Below, piece by piece: positions 1-9,232 of a DNA stretch of 64,000 nt. This DNA is from Komarekiella atlantica HA4396-MV6. GTDB taxonomy: Bacteria > Cyanobacteriota > Cyanobacteriia > Cyanobacteriales > Nostocaceae. The first letter of the stretch is position 1; every line of letters starts with the position of its first letter. The stretch spans positions 62,001 to 126,000 of the forward strand of contig JAHHHK010000006.1 in assembly GCA_019359395.1 (NCBI GenBank). The letters run 5' to 3'. The position numbers and the translations under genes are program-made. The notes beneath the pieces were generated by a model. The model was given only the letters and a program-made list of their open reading frames with translations, had not been told where the DNA came from and ran no database searches.

Positions 1-548
1 GGGCTAACTTGGGCTTGTAATTTTAACAAACGCAAATGTACTTGAGCAAGATAAATACAGTCTAAGTAAGCATAATCTATCTGTTCTTCAGTTAGGGGTC
101 GCTTTCCCCAATCGCTTACTTGTTCTTGTTTGTCGATATTATTAAAGTTACAAAGTACTGTAGCTAAGGTTTTGAGTTGATAGTTTGGTAATGGCAATAG
201 ATAGTAAGGAATTTTTTTTGCTATATCCAAAGTGCAAGTAATGTTTTTCGCTTTCTTGTTGCCGAGAAATTTCAGATCATAACTGGCATTGTGAAATACT
301 TTTTCAATGGCAGAATTCACCATGATTTCCTCAATAAACTCAGCGATGATCTCAGGCTGATCTAAGACATCTAAAAGATAAACGCGATCGCCACTCATAT
401 CTTGAGGATCATCTAACACCTGAATCAACGACAGTCTAGGATTACGACTTTTATAATCAGCGACTTCTGTATCTATCCACAGAATTTTAGCTGTGGTATA
501 TTTAGCAACAATAGCACGAATTTCGCTGGCAGAAGCAATGTATGGCAT
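1..548 (-). CDS. RNase D-family 3'-5' exonuclease, C-terminus cut by window edge
   Basis: The reading frame starts at an ATG (546-548) and stays open to base 1, so the C-terminus lies outside the window; 182 residues are visible. The DEDDy exonuclease pattern is present: Asp26 and Glu28 in WIDTE, Asp91 in NASYDLKFL, and Tyr159/Asp163 in the Yx3D motif of the third exonuclease block. Proteins of this family trim RNA 3' ends with two metal ions. No HRDC domain is visible, and the exonuclease domain is nearly complete at the edge, so this is probably one of the short cyanobacterial RNase D-like proteins of about 200-300 residues. The family is clear; the RNA substrate is unknown. Confidence 0.8.
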   Translation of the reverse strand, partial: MPYIASASEIRAIVAKYTTAKILWIDTEVADYKSRNPRLSLIQVLDDPQDMSGDRVYLLDVLDQPEIIAEFIEEIMVNSAIEKVFHNASYDLKFLGNKKAKNITCTLDIAKKIPYYLLPLPNYQLKTLATVLCNFNNIDKQEQVSDWGKRPLTEEQIDYAYLDCIYLAQVHLRLLKLQAQVS

Positions 549-789
549 TGACTAATATTGGAGTATCGATAATCAGTTATAGTTTCCCAAATTAGCATTC
601 AAAGCAACACTCAACAATTATATTCATTGCTAGGAATTAGTCGGAGTCTGGACTGCTGAAATCAGTTAAACAACTACAGCTATAGTATTAGCCTCCTGTA
701 AAATTTTCTCTCCCAAGCTGGATAAATAAAGCTGCTAGAGCAAGTAATCCTAGTAAAAGAGTGAATTTATTCAAGTTTTCTACTGCCTC

Positions 790-2499
790 ATGCGTTACTT
801 TGTATTAGCTACAGACTACGATGGCACACTAGCTACAGATGGTCGTGTGCATGACGAAACTTTAACTGCACTAAAACATCTACGGACTTCAGGACGCAAA
901 CTTATCTTGGTGACAGGTAGGCAGCTAGATGATTTGCTGCAAGTTTTTGAGCAAATCGATTTGTTTGATTACGTAGTGGCGGAAAACGGCGCTTTACTGT
1001 ATTCACCAGCTTCTCGTCAAGAAAAGTTACTGGGCGAGCAACCACCAGAAGAGTTTATCAAAGCATTGCGCGATCGCCAAGTTGACCCCCTATCAGTAGG
1101 ACGAGTTATCGTTGCTACTTGGCATCCCCAAGAAACAACAGTTCTCCAAACCATCCGCGACTTAGGATTGGAACTACAAGTCATCTTTAATAAAGGTGCA
1201 GTCATGGTACTACCTTCAGGTATCAACAAAGCGGTAGGATTAGCCGCTGCGTTGGATGAAATGAAGTTATCACCGCACAATGTTGTTGGGGTAGGGGATG
1301 CGGAAAATGACCACGCCTTCCTTTGTATGTCTGAGTTTTCTGTAGCGGTTGCTAATGCTTTACCAATGCTCAAGGAGCGTGTGGATTTCGTTACTAATGG
1401 TAAGCGAGGGGATGGCGTCATTGAACTGATTGACAAACTGATCGCTTCAGATTTGTCTGAACTGGATGAGCAGTTGCAAAGACATAATATCTTGTTGGGT
1501 ACAAAAGAAGACGGCTCTGAGGTCAATATTCAACCTTATGCCTCCAGCATCTTACTAGCTGGGACTTCTGGCGGTGGAAAATCCACTCTCGCTACAGCCG
1601 TACTAGAGCGCATCGCCGATCAAGACTACCAATTTTGTATCATTGATCCAGAAGGTGACTACGAAAACTTTGAAAATGGCGTTATTTTGGGTGATGCCAC
1701 ACGTTCACCAAGGTTGGCAGAAATTCTGGATTTACTTGAGCAACCCAAACAAAATGTTGTGATTAACTTGCTGGGTATTGCTGTAGAGGATCGTCCTGGA
1801 TTTTTTGCGGAAATTTTACCTGCTTTGCTGGAATTGCGATCGCGCACCGGTCGTCCTCACTGGATAGTTGTGGATGAAGCACATCACCTCATACCCGCAT
1901 CTTGGAATCCTGCCGCATTGACATTACCTCAACAACTCAAAGGCTTGATGCTAATTACAGTTCATCCTGATCAGATTGCATCAGCAGGCTTGTCGTTGAT
2001 CAACACTATCCTCACCGTAGGCAATTCACCAGAAGAAAACATCAAAATGTTTTGTGAAACTTTAGGTGATTGTTCGCCAAAACTTCAGCCCCAAAGTTTA
2101 GAGGCGGGAGAAGCACTAGCTTGGTTTAGAGAAATAACAGAACCATTCTGTTTTCGCATCACTCCTGGACATACTGAACGCCGTCGTCATGTCCGCAAAT
2201 ATGCAGAAGGCGAACTTGGACAAGACAAGAGTTTTTACTTCCGAGGAGCACAGGGAAAGTTAAATCTCCGCGCCCAAAATCTGATTTTGTTCACTCAAAT
2301 AGCAGAGGGTGTAGATGACGAAACTTGGTTATATCATTTACAACAGGGAGATTATTCTAGTTGGTTTCAAGAAGCAATTAAGGATGAATCTTTAGCAGAA
2401 GAAGCTGAGAAAATTGAGCAACGTTCTCAGATTTCATCTGGTGAAAGTCGTGCAGCAATTAAAGAAGCGATCGCCCAACGTTATACTCTCCCAGCTTAA
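790..2499 (+). CDS. HAD-family phosphatase fused to HerA-like ATPase
   Basis: 569 residues with two enzyme modules. Residues 1-220 form a HAD-IIB (Cof-type) phosphatase: DYDGT with nucleophile and acid Asp9/Asp11, TGR at 42-44, Lys147, and GDAENDHAF at 169-177. Residues 235-480 form a P-loop ATPase of the HerA/VirB4/DUF87 kind: Walker A GTSGGGKST at 258-266, a DPEGDY segment at 286-291, and Walker B WIVVDEAHH at 358-366. The C-terminal 100 residues are charged and probably helical. The phosphatase substrate is likely a sugar phosphate, and the ATPase resembles DNA-pumping motors, so the joint role is not obvious. The gene ends 4 bp into the convergent DUF433 gene. Confidence 0.8.
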   Translation: MRYFVLATDYDGTLATDGRVHDETLTALKHLRTSGRKLILVTGRQLDDLLQVFEQIDLFDYVVAENGALLYSPASRQEKLLGEQPPEEFIKALRDRQVDPLSVGRVIVATWHPQETTVLQTIRDLGLELQVIFNKGAVMVLPSGINKAVGLAAALDEMKLSPHNVVGVGDAENDHAFLCMSEFSVAVANALPMLKERVDFVTNGKRGDGVIELIDKLIASDLSELDEQLQRHNILLGTKEDGSEVNIQPYASSILLAGTSGGGKSTLATAVLERIADQDYQFCIIDPEGDYENFENGVILGDATRSPRLAEILDLLEQPKQNVVINLLGIAVEDRPGFFAEILPALLELRSRTGRPHWIVVDEAHHLIPASWNPAALTLPQQLKGLMLITVHPDQIASAGLSLINTILTVGNSPEENIKMFCETLGDCSPKLQPQSLEAGEALAWFREITEPFCFRITPGHTERRRHVRKYAEGELGQDKSFYFRGAQGKLNLRAQNLILFTQIAEGVDDETWLYHLQQGDYSSWFQEAIKDESLAEEAEKIEQRSQISSGESRAAIKEAIAQRYTLPA

Positions 2500-2708
2500 G
2501 TAAAGGTAGGGTTATAATCTGCGGCAAAAGCAAGACAAGCTTTGATGTCTTGAGCAGTAAGTTCAGAAAAGTCTTTCAAAATCTCTGTTTCCGTCATGCC
2601 ACCTGCAAGGTATTCCAAAATATCATACACAGTAATTCGCATTCCTCGAATGCAAGGTTTACCACTGCGTTTACCAGGTTCGATTGTAATAATATCTTGG
2701 TAGTCCAT
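2496..2708 (-). CDS. DUF433 protein (VapB-type antitoxin candidate), no toxin partner
   Basis: 70 residues matching the DUF433 pattern: I-E-PGKRSGKPCIRGMRITV near the N-terminus, then DILEYLAGG and a winged-helix-like segment ending ADYNP. DUF433 proteins are commonly the antitoxin of a pair whose toxin is a DUF5615 PIN-like nuclease encoded just downstream. Here the downstream side is occupied by the convergent HAD-ATPase gene, with a 4-bp overlap, so no toxin follows. It is either an orphan antitoxin or a stand-alone DNA-binding protein. Confidence 0.8.
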   Translation of the reverse strand: MDYQDIITIEPGKRSGKPCIRGMRITVYDILEYLAGGMTETEILKDFSELTAQDIKACLAFAADYNPTFT

Positions 2709-2867
2709 GACTTAGCGAGGATATTTGCTTACGACCATAATAGCGGCAGGCTATTTTAGAATTGCAAAGTTAGATGACAATTAGTTGACATTTTTATTAG
2801 CTAGGTGGTTTGGAGCGGAATGTTGATGCTTGAGGATGAAGGGTTTGACCGATGATGCTAAATTCGC

Positions 2868-3287
2868 TTAACTTACAACTGAGGTACTACGCCACTCCCT
2901 TAATACAACACCAGACCACAATAAAAAACCTATCAGTAAAAGCCCCATAACTCCATCTAGCCATATCAAACTATGCATTTTCAATGACATCGGAGCAAGC
3001 ATCGGGAAAAGATAATGCCCTGGACTAGAAATACTGGTGATAGAATACAACCCCAAAGAAAGATATGCTAACCAAAACATACCTTTGGTATATAACCAAT
3101 ATCCCAGCAGTCCCACTGGAGTCATCACAATCACAACGCTAATTACTCCAATAGAAGTAAACCATTCTGGCCCAGGATATCGACTTAAAAATAGGGCATT
3201 GTCTATGTAATGTAGCCAAGTAGAAATTAGGTTGAGTGTAATGATACCTAGCAGAATCTTCTGACGGAGGCTAAAAAGATTTGTCAT
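2868..3287 (-). CDS. Small integral membrane protein, function unknown
   Basis: 139 residues with four hydrophobic helices (about 10-28, 42-64, 68-88 and 108-128) joined by short loops; no catalytic motif is visible. The composition is typical of small cyanobacterial inner-membrane proteins annotated as hypothetical. It is on the same strand as the desaturase that lies upstream of it (123 bp apart), but no promoter or terminator between them decides whether they are cotranscribed. Confidence 0.65.
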   Translation of the reverse strand: MTNLFSLRQKILLGIITLNLISTWLHYIDNALFLSRYPGPEWFTSIGVISVVIVMTPVGLLGYWLYTKGMFWLAYLSLGLYSITSISSPGHYLFPMLAPMSLKMHSLIWLDGVMGLLLIGFLLWSGVVLREWRSTSVVS

Positions 3288-3410
3288 ATTACATCAATTC
3301 TCCTTATGTGAACTGAGTATTACTTTGGTGCAGAGCTATTTATACAAATTGCTAAGCCGACAGCTGATTGCGCCGTCGGCATAGAAAATCTATGATGGTT
3401 CAGTCGCAAT

Positions 3411-4268
3411 TTATTTTTGCCCTGCGGCTTGAGGCGGATGTGAGACAACCTTTTTGGCTAAACCTAAAGTCTTTAAGACTTGGATGCTCCACCAAGTGAC
3501 ATCAATTTCCCACCATAACAATCCAGATTTAGCCATGTGGGGATAAGTATGATGGTTGTTGTGCCATCCTTCGCCATAAGTCATTAGCGATACCCACCAA
3601 AGATTACGAGCACCGTCATTAGCATCAAAGGTGCGATAACCCCACAGGTGTGATGCAGAGTTTACGAACCATGTGGAGTGCCAGAGCAAGACTGATCTGA
3701 CAAAAATGCCATAGATTACAAAAGACCACCCTCCTAAAGCATACAGTAGTAACCCAAAGGGAATTTGTAGGAGGAGGAAGTAGCGATCTAGCCAGCGGTA
3801 GAAAGGTTGTCTGGCTAAGTCAGGTGCATATTTTTGATAAGTTTCATAGTCAAAAAACTCTGGACGAGGGTAAAAAATCCACAGCATGTGACTCCACCAA
3901 AAGCCTCGCTGAGCAGAGTAAGGGTCTAGGTTGATATCTTCAGTGTGAGCGTGATGCTGGCGGTGTCCACCAACCCAAAAAATGGGCCCTCCTTGGAGAG
4001 CAACAGCTCCAATGGTGGCGATCACATACTCTAACCACTTGGGAACCTGGAAACTTCGATGGCTCAGTAATCGATGATATCCCAGGCAAATGCCGATGCT
4101 CCCAAACAACCAATGGAGAAACAGCAGCAAACCTAATGCTGGCCAGGAGAAAAACCAAGGAGCCAAGAGAGCTAAGGCATGAAATGTAGTAAAAAACACC
4201 ACATTTACCCATCTGAGTCGAGGGGAACTTCCTCTCTCAGGGGCGATCGCCGGAAAATTTGCGGTCAT
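3411..4268 (-). CDS. desC: Acyl-lipid/acyl-CoA delta-9-type fatty acid desaturase
   Basis: 285 residues. The three histidine clusters of membrane di-iron desaturases are intact: HRLLSH at 65-70, HRQHH at 102-106 and HNNHH at 236-240. Hydrophobic pairs lie around 22-60 and 170-200. The spacing and length match the delta-9 (DesC) family, which puts the first double bond into stearoyl or palmitoyl chains in cyanobacterial membranes; the DesC1/DesC2 subtype cannot be assigned by eye. A TetR-type regulator diverges from the same 173-bp intergenic region, which carries palindromes suitable as operators, so desaturation is probably controlled by that regulator. Confidence 0.85.
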   Translation of the reverse strand: MTANFPAIAPERGSSPRLRWVNVVFFTTFHALALLAPWFFSWPALGLLLFLHWLFGSIGICLGYHRLLSHRSFQVPKWLEYVIATIGAVALQGGPIFWVGGHRQHHAHTEDINLDPYSAQRGFWWSHMLWIFYPRPEFFDYETYQKYAPDLARQPFYRWLDRYFLLLQIPFGLLLYALGGWSFVIYGIFVRSVLLWHSTWFVNSASHLWGYRTFDANDGARNLWWVSLMTYGEGWHNNHHTYPHMAKSGLLWWEIDVTWWSIQVLKTLGLAKKVVSHPPQAAGQK

Positions 4269-4370
4269 AACAATTCCTGTTTATGGATGATCAAGCGATT
4301 TGCTTTTTTCTGGGTGCAACCCTACAGGGATTTACCCGCTCTGTATATTAGTTTGTTACAGTGAAGCAAA

Positions 4371-4385
4371 GCAAGTATCACTTAC
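4371..4385. promoter_or_regulatory. Imperfect copy of the TetR operator candidate
   Basis: The 15 bp gcaagtatcacttac match the core of the perfect palindrome 47 bp further on (gcaagtgtcacttgc) at 13 of 15 positions. It lies between the divergent desaturase and TetR genes, about 105 bp from the desaturase start. Two similar sites in one divergent promoter region is the usual arrangement for a TetR regulator that controls itself and its neighbour. Confidence 0.45.
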
Positions 4386-4415
4386 ATCTGTTATGCTACC
4401 AACTCTGTTATTTTT

Positions 4416-4434
4416 ATGCAAGTGTCACTTGCAT
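4416..4434. promoter_or_regulatory. Perfect 19-bp palindrome, probable TetR-family operator
   Basis: The sequence is atgcaagtg, central t, cacttgcat: nine-base arms with no mismatch. It ends 7 bp before the ATG at 4442 of the TetR-type gene, so a bound repressor would block that gene's transcription or early elongation. Its position also argues that the upstream in-frame extension (from 4361) is not translated. Confidence 0.6.
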
Positions 4435-4441
4435 TTCCTTT

Positions 4442-5695
4442 ATGTCGTCTCAACCCCTTTCAACTCGTCAACGTCTGATTGAAGCTGCACTTGAGTTGTT
4501 TACGGCTCAGGGAGTAAGTTTCACCACAACCCGCCAAATTGCTGAAAAAGCCGAAGTTAACGAAGTAACGCTATTCCGCAATTTTGGTAATAAGCATGGA
4601 CTGCTTTTGGCTGTGCTGGAAGAATCCGCAGCCTTCAAGAATTTAGGCGAGTCACTGGTGCGGCGGGCAACTCCTCCTGGGAATGTCTACCAAGCTCTAA
4701 AGGATTATGCAAGCGATAGCTTACATGCATTAGAACGAGTACCAGAGTTTGTCCGGTCTGTGGTGGGTGAAGCCGACCAATTTCCGGCAGAAAATCGCCG
4801 CGCTTTAGGAAGAGGAGTAACAGAAGCAAACCGCTATGTAGCCCAGTATTTAGCTACTGTAATCCAGCAAGGACACTTAAATACCTATTTACCCGCAGAA
4901 AAATTAGCGAGTTTGCTAAATGGGATGATTTTGGGATATGCCGTAATTGAATTTACCAGTGAATTTCACGAACTTTGGGAAGACCGAGATGATTTTCTGG
5001 AGAATTTAGTCGAGTTGTTTTTACACGGAGCTATGTCATTCTCAGCGGAATCAGCAACGGAATCCCTATCAGGAAACTTTGTTACTAGGGAAGTGGCTGA
5101 TTTACCTGCTGGTTTAGTCCACGAAATTTTGCGACAAGCCAGGAAGTCAGGAGTACAAGATTATGCACTGGCTTATGTGTTGTTTGGTGCTGGGTTATCT
5201 GTAACAGAAATAGTCAATTTGCAGCGAATGCCTGCGGCACGGCAAAGCCGAACGCACCAAATCTATGATTCTCAAGGGCATTTTTTGCAAATCACAACTC
5301 CAGGATTTGTCCGCCAAGTACCTGTGAATCAATGGATTTTAGGCAACCGCTACGGTTCCTACACCAATAATCCTTTAACCAAATGGTTGAAAAGCCGTAA
5401 AGATACTCAACCCGCCATGTTTCTTAACGAAACTGGACAACCAATATCAGAATCAGAGCTTCAAGTACATTGGCAAACATGGACTGAAGGATTGTTAACT
5501 CCTCAAGGACAACCGCCAGCGATCGCTCAGGCACAACAAACCTGGTGTGTAGAAATGTTAATACGAGGTATTAGCTTAGAAAACTTGAGTATTTTAACTG
5601 CTTGCGATCGCAGTCAGTTACAGCCCTATGCCAAAAGAGCCAGAGAAAAAGCAGCGCTAGAGCAAGCAATCCGTTTAGATCATAAACCTGCATAG
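4442..5695 (+). CDS. TetR-family regulator fused to a degenerate tyrosine-recombinase-like domain
   Basis: 417 residues from the ATG at 4442. The frame is open further upstream, to 4361, but that part is not TetR-like and covers the operator palindrome. Residues 8-55 are a TetR helix-turn-helix (TTRQIAEKAEVNEVTLFRNF), followed by a helical ligand domain to about 200. Residues 220-405 follow a tyrosine-recombinase catalytic-domain layout: a DYALAYVLFGAGLSVTEIVNL helix pair like the TGLR-x-SEL region, a strand ending RQVPVNQ, and a C-terminal stretch ending with Tyr in LQPYAKRA. The catalytic Arg of TGLR is Ser and no HxxR is visible, so the domain should be inactive and may only bind DNA or form multimers. 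Divergent from desC. Confidence 0.7.
   Translation: MSSQPLSTRQRLIEAALELFTAQGVSFTTTRQIAEKAEVNEVTLFRNFGNKHGLLLAVLEESAAFKNLGESLVRRATPPGNVYQALKDYASDSLHALERVPEFVRSVVGEADQFPAENRRALGRGVTEANRYVAQYLATVIQQGHLNTYLPAEKLASLLNGMILGYAVIEFTSEFHELWEDRDDFLENLVELFLHGAMSFSAESATESLSGNFVTREVADLPAGLVHEILRQARKSGVQDYALAYVLFGAGLSVTEIVNLQRMPAARQSRTHQIYDSQGHFLQITTPGFVRQVPVNQWILGNRYGSYTNNPLTKWLKSRKDTQPAMFLNETGQPISESELQVHWQTWTEGLLTPQGQPPAIAQAQQTWCVEMLIRGISLENLSILTACDRSQLQPYAKRAREKAALEQAIRLDHKPA
5223..5255 (+). repeat. Short GC-rich palindromic repeat inside the TetR-fusion gene
   Basis: A G/C-rich stretch with gcctgcggcacggc and a mirrored end encodes residues QRMPAARQSRTH, which interrupt the recombinase-like domain between its first helix pair and the following strand. 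It begins gcgaatgcctgcgg, close to the gcgatgcctgcgg at the edge of the small insert in the histidine-kinase remnant at 13.7 kb, so it is probably an in-frame insertion of a dispersed Nostoc repeat. Confidence 0.4.
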
Positions 5696-5807
5696 TAAGC
5701 TGTTACGCAAATAAACAGTGCACATCAACTGGTTAAGATTGTCCTCTGTTACAAAGTTCTAGTCAGATAGCGCAGCGTAAAGCCTTCTCTACTTTGAGGC
5801 TGCGCCT

Positions 5808-5850
5808 TAAGCGAAGCCATGCCGTAAAGCCTACGGCATGGCTTCGCTTA
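5808..5850. repeat. Perfect inverted repeat, 19-bp arms
   Basis: Arms taagcgaagccatgccgta (5808-5826) and its exact complement (5832-5850) enclose a 5-bp loop. It lies in a 370-bp gene-free stretch after the TetR-fusion gene, among further GC-rich repeat fragments (to about 5960). No T-run follows, so it is more likely a dispersed palindromic element than a simple terminator, though it could end transcripts of the upstream gene. Confidence 0.7.
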
Positions 5851-6068
5851 GAGCGAGTCTGCGTTCGCCTTGGTCTGGTAGAGAGCGTCGGAAGCCTCTG
5901 CACCCTGTGGGTTCGCGTGGCGTTCCGTAGGAAAGCAAGCTACAGACTTTGCGCTTTGTCATTTGTCAAGAGTTATTGGTAAACACAAATGACTAATGAC
6001 GGTCTACACGGAAAATAATGCAATATGTAGGCGCATTAGCTTAGCGTGAGCTATTTGTCTACGCTTTA

Positions 6069-7310
6069 TTAATAAAGAACTAAGTCAAAGGCACAAGGTT
6101 CTGCAATGCCATAGCCTTGAGCATAATTCACCCCAAGCGCTTTGATTTTTTCTAAGATGGCATCATTTTCTACAAATTCTGCAATAGTTTGAATCCCTAT
6201 TGCTTGTCCAACTTGATTAATCGCTTCAACCACTGCCGAATCAACAGGATTGTCTAAAATGTGTTTAATGAAGCTGCCATCGATTTTCAAAAAATCTACA
6301 GGCAGGTTTTTAAGATAAGCAAACGAGGACATCCCACTGCCGAAATTATCTAAAGCAAAACGACAGCCAATATTTCTTAATTCACCGATAAATTGAGAAG
6401 CTTTACTTAGGTTAGTAATGGCAACAGTTTCAGTAATCTCAAAGCAGATCGTTTGGGGCGGGATTTGGTGCAAAGCAAATTGCTCATACAAAAATTCAAT
6501 AAATTGATCATCATTGATGCTCGCACCTGATAGATTGATGGCATAAAGATAACTTTGGCAATTATCTGCTGCTTGACAATGACTCCAGGTGTTTCGGTAG
6601 TGCTCCCCTTGAGTGACAAACAGAGTGCGGATTACCCAGCGATCAATTAGATGCTCCGAAGAATATAGCAAGCACTCATGTTGAGCACGCTTTAGTACTT
6701 GCATCACCTGCTCTAAGTCATCTGGGTGAACGCGACTACGCCACATTTCCAGTGTCACCTCACCATTATGATACTGGCTCATAGCCAAAAAGTTTAAGAC
6801 GAGTTCTTGTTTTTTACCATAAGCTTTTTGTGCCCAAGCGGCGATCGTAGGAATTTCTTCGAGAGAATACCCTGTCAGTTCGCTCCAAGTTCGGTTAATT
6901 TGCATGACTTCTCCATCTTCTGCATGGAGCATGATGGGCACTGGGGCATCAAGAATAGCGCGACGGAAGCGCTCCTGAGAGAGCTGTGCTGCCACTTTTG
7001 CCTATTTACGATTTGTAATTGCCAACCCACTGAGTAGAAAAGTAAGGGCGGTGTTATAACGCATAGGTGCAGCACCAGGTAGCAGTTGCACAAGTGCAGT
7101 CAGGTGAAAATGCCACGCGATCATGACTACCAAACCGATTAAAGTGACGATTCCGCCTAATGCGATCGCAATCTGGTTGTATGTCTGCACCTGCGTAGCT
7201 GCTCTAGTTCTCATCTGGAAAATGCCTATAAAAAAGTTCTTTGCTGCGTTCAGCCGAATCACATTTAAAAAATCGCTCACTTTTCGCAGCATCTCCTTCA
7301 AAAGTTTCAA
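6069..7310 (-). pseudogene. Decayed membrane-PAS-GGDEF-EAL signalling gene
   Basis: Two adjacent frames look like pieces of one c-di-GMP protein. The upstream piece (7310-7002) encodes a membrane segment ending in the PMRYNTALTFLLSGLAI motif that often precedes PAS domains, then stops. The second piece (6995-6069, a GTG start in another frame) has a PAS domain (GEVMQINRTWSELTGYSLEE), then passes directly into the middle of an EAL domain (DRWVIRTLF, YAINLSG, FEITETVAI, DNFGSG, DFLKIDGSFI). The GGDEF domain and the EAL signature itself are missing. A phosphodiesterase without the EAL glutamate should be inactive. The second piece could still make a PAS-containing protein. Confidence 0.65.
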
Positions 7311-7685
7311 GGTGATCTCGAAAGGCTGAGCGAGGTTGTTTTCCCAATGATTGATGCTTTAGGGCAAACACATTTAAATAAGTTTTGACAAAATACTATA
7401 TTTATGAATTTAGCGTTAAGTTGAAAATTTATCGTTCAGTATTAAGCCTGAAATGCTTGTAAAAGTTTAATCAAGTTACTTTGTCTCTTGTGAAAGTTTC
7501 AGTAACATTACCCCTACCTGATTCAGTATTCCCATACCCACTGCGACGCTAACAATTTCTGTTTTCGCAGTTGCATAGTGGATTTATTAACTTCACCGTT
7601 TAGGCGGTTGTTGGGATTGATGCAGGAGGCAAATATTTGTAATAAATATAGGACTAGCTCTTATAAGGTGTAATATATTTTCTTG

Positions 7686-7746
7686 GTGTCTTAGTGCCTT
7701 AGTGGTTCAAAAGTAAATTTTTTTTACCACTAAGGCACAATGACAC
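7686..7746. repeat. Imperfect inverted repeat downstream of invertase gene
   Basis: Arms gtgtcttagtgccttagtggt (7686-7706) and accactaaggcacaatgacac (7726-7746) pair with two mismatches around a loop containing an A/T run. It sits 22 bp past the stop of the minus-strand invertase gene and could end its transcript, although this sequence type is also common as a dispersed intergenic repeat in Nostoc. The rest of 7311-7768 shows no coding signal. Confidence 0.55.
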
Positions 7747-7768
7747 AAAGCCCAAAATTTGATAGTCC

Positions 7769-9172
7769 CTACAGACTACATCCCGGCCCTTCAAGACCTT
7801 CGGCAAAACTGATTAATTCCAACGAATCTGGGTTTGCCAATAACTGTTTTGCTGCTAGTAATCCGGCAATACTCCAAGTTTGATAAATCCGAGCTTCTTT
7901 ACCAATCAGCCGCCCATTATTACCATCGTAGTATTCTGGAAATTGATCTTGAAATAAACGGCTTTCAGCAATGGCGATCGCTTCTTGAGCAAGTTCTATC
8001 CGGCCTGTTTTCTGTGCCGCAGCAGCAAATAACCAAAGTAAAACAGGCCAGTTACCGCCGTTATGATAAGACCAAGGGATATTTTTAGGGTCACATCCTG
8101 TGACAATCTGCCACTCTAAACCTTCCAAAGCGGGAAAGCAGATTTTAACAGGCATATAGCCAATCAAGTCTTCCCAGCGTTGGGCAAACAAATTCATGAT
8201 GCTTTGAGCTTCTTCTTCGCAAGCTAAAGAAGATATAATTGCCATCAAATTTCCCAAAGCAAAAAAGCGAAAATCCATCCGCCCCGGCCCGAGATTTCCT
8301 GCTAAATATCCTCCAGTTTCGGGCAACCATTCAGTTAACCAACCGGGAATTGATTGTGAGTAAATATTAAACTTGTTGGCAACTTCTTTACCAAACTCAT
8401 CACCTTTGTAGCGATATATTTCCCGTAATCGTTTCAGGTCTAACCAGTAATAGTTACGGATGTGATATTTTAAAGTTCCCAATCGCTGAGCAACGTTGCG
8501 GAGATAGCGATCGCCATTTCCATCGGGCAAAATCAATTCACTAGCAGCCCGCAGAGATGCATAAAATAACACTTGAATTTCTAGAGGATGTTCGTAGACT
8601 CCCATCCGACGGTCAATCATAAATGCGCCATCGGGAACTAACATTGTTGGGTACATGGAAAACCGATGTACCAAGCAAAGATCTAGAATTAGCTTGATTC
8701 CTTCTTGAAAATCTGGCTGACGCGCTAGAGTTAAATCGCCTGTCGCCTTTTCATAAGCCCGCAGCAGCAGAATCCACCACATACAAGAATCAACTGGCGG
8801 AACACGAGCGATCGCCTGCTCACCAAAATCAGCGATCAAAAATTCCTCACTCCCGCTGCTTACCACTTTAAAACTCGCAGGCATCAACCCGGCTCCCGGT
8901 TCAAAGCAGTCTATCTGCTTTTCATGGCTTTGTAGTTTGAGTGTTTCTATTAAAAAATTGCGAACAATCTCTGTTTTGCCATGCATGAGAAACACTAAGG
9001 CAGAAGGCACAAAATCGCGAAGAAAGCACTGGTCATAATTGAGTGCATTTGACTCCGGATCGTGTGCGGCTACACTGCCAATGGGTTTTCCGTGGTAATA
9101 AATTATGGAGTTTTCTAAGAGTTTCCAGGCTTCTGTTTCTAGTAAATTGTTCTTGTTGATCGCGCGAGTCAT
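7769..9172 (-). CDS. Alkaline/neutral invertase (GH100)
   Basis: 467 residues, the usual length of cyanobacterial GH100 invertases, which hydrolyse sucrose to glucose and fructose in the cytoplasm; no signal peptide is present. Recognisable family segments are [10 protein letters not shown] (about 45-54), [13 protein letters not shown] (about 94-106), [30 protein letters not shown] with its acidic residues, and [13 protein letters not shown] near the C-terminus. The family's Asp and Glu acid/base pair falls in such segments. Nostoc has two paralogues (InvA, InvB) and the type cannot be fixed here. A glucose-dehydrogenase-like gene lies 60 bp beyond its start on the same strand. Confidence 0.9.
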   Translation of the reverse strand: MTRAINKNNLLETEAWKLLENSIIYYHGKPIGSVAAHDPESNALNYDQCFLRDFVPSALVFLMHGKTEIVRNFLIETLKLQSHEKQIDCFEPGAGLMPASFKVVSSGSEEFLIADFGEQAIARVPPVDSCMWWILLLRAYEKATGDLTLARQPDFQEGIKLILDLCLVHRFSMYPTMLVPDGAFMIDRRMGVYEHPLEIQVLFYASLRAASELILPDGNGDRYLRNVAQRLGTLKYHIRNYYWLDLKRLREIYRYKGDEFGKEVANKFNIYSQSIPGWLTEWLPETGGYLAGNLGPGRMDFRFFALGNLMAIISSLACEEEAQSIMNLFAQRWEDLIGYMPVKICFPALEGLEWQIVTGCDPKNIPWSYHNGGNWPVLLWLFAAAAQKTGRIELAQEAIAIAESRLFQDQFPEYYDGNNGRLIGKEARIYQTWSIAGLLAAKQLLANPDSLELISFAEGLEGPGCSL

Positions 9173-9232
9173 AAAGCGTTTAATTCCACTACTAGTCTCG
9201 ATTCAATTGTGGAAAGCACGCCAGCCGAACTC

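Noticed and set aside
1017-1526. Long minus-strand open frame (169 codons)
   Set aside because: Antisense shadow of the HAD-ATPase gene; composition is Ser/Thr-rich noise and no domain appears.
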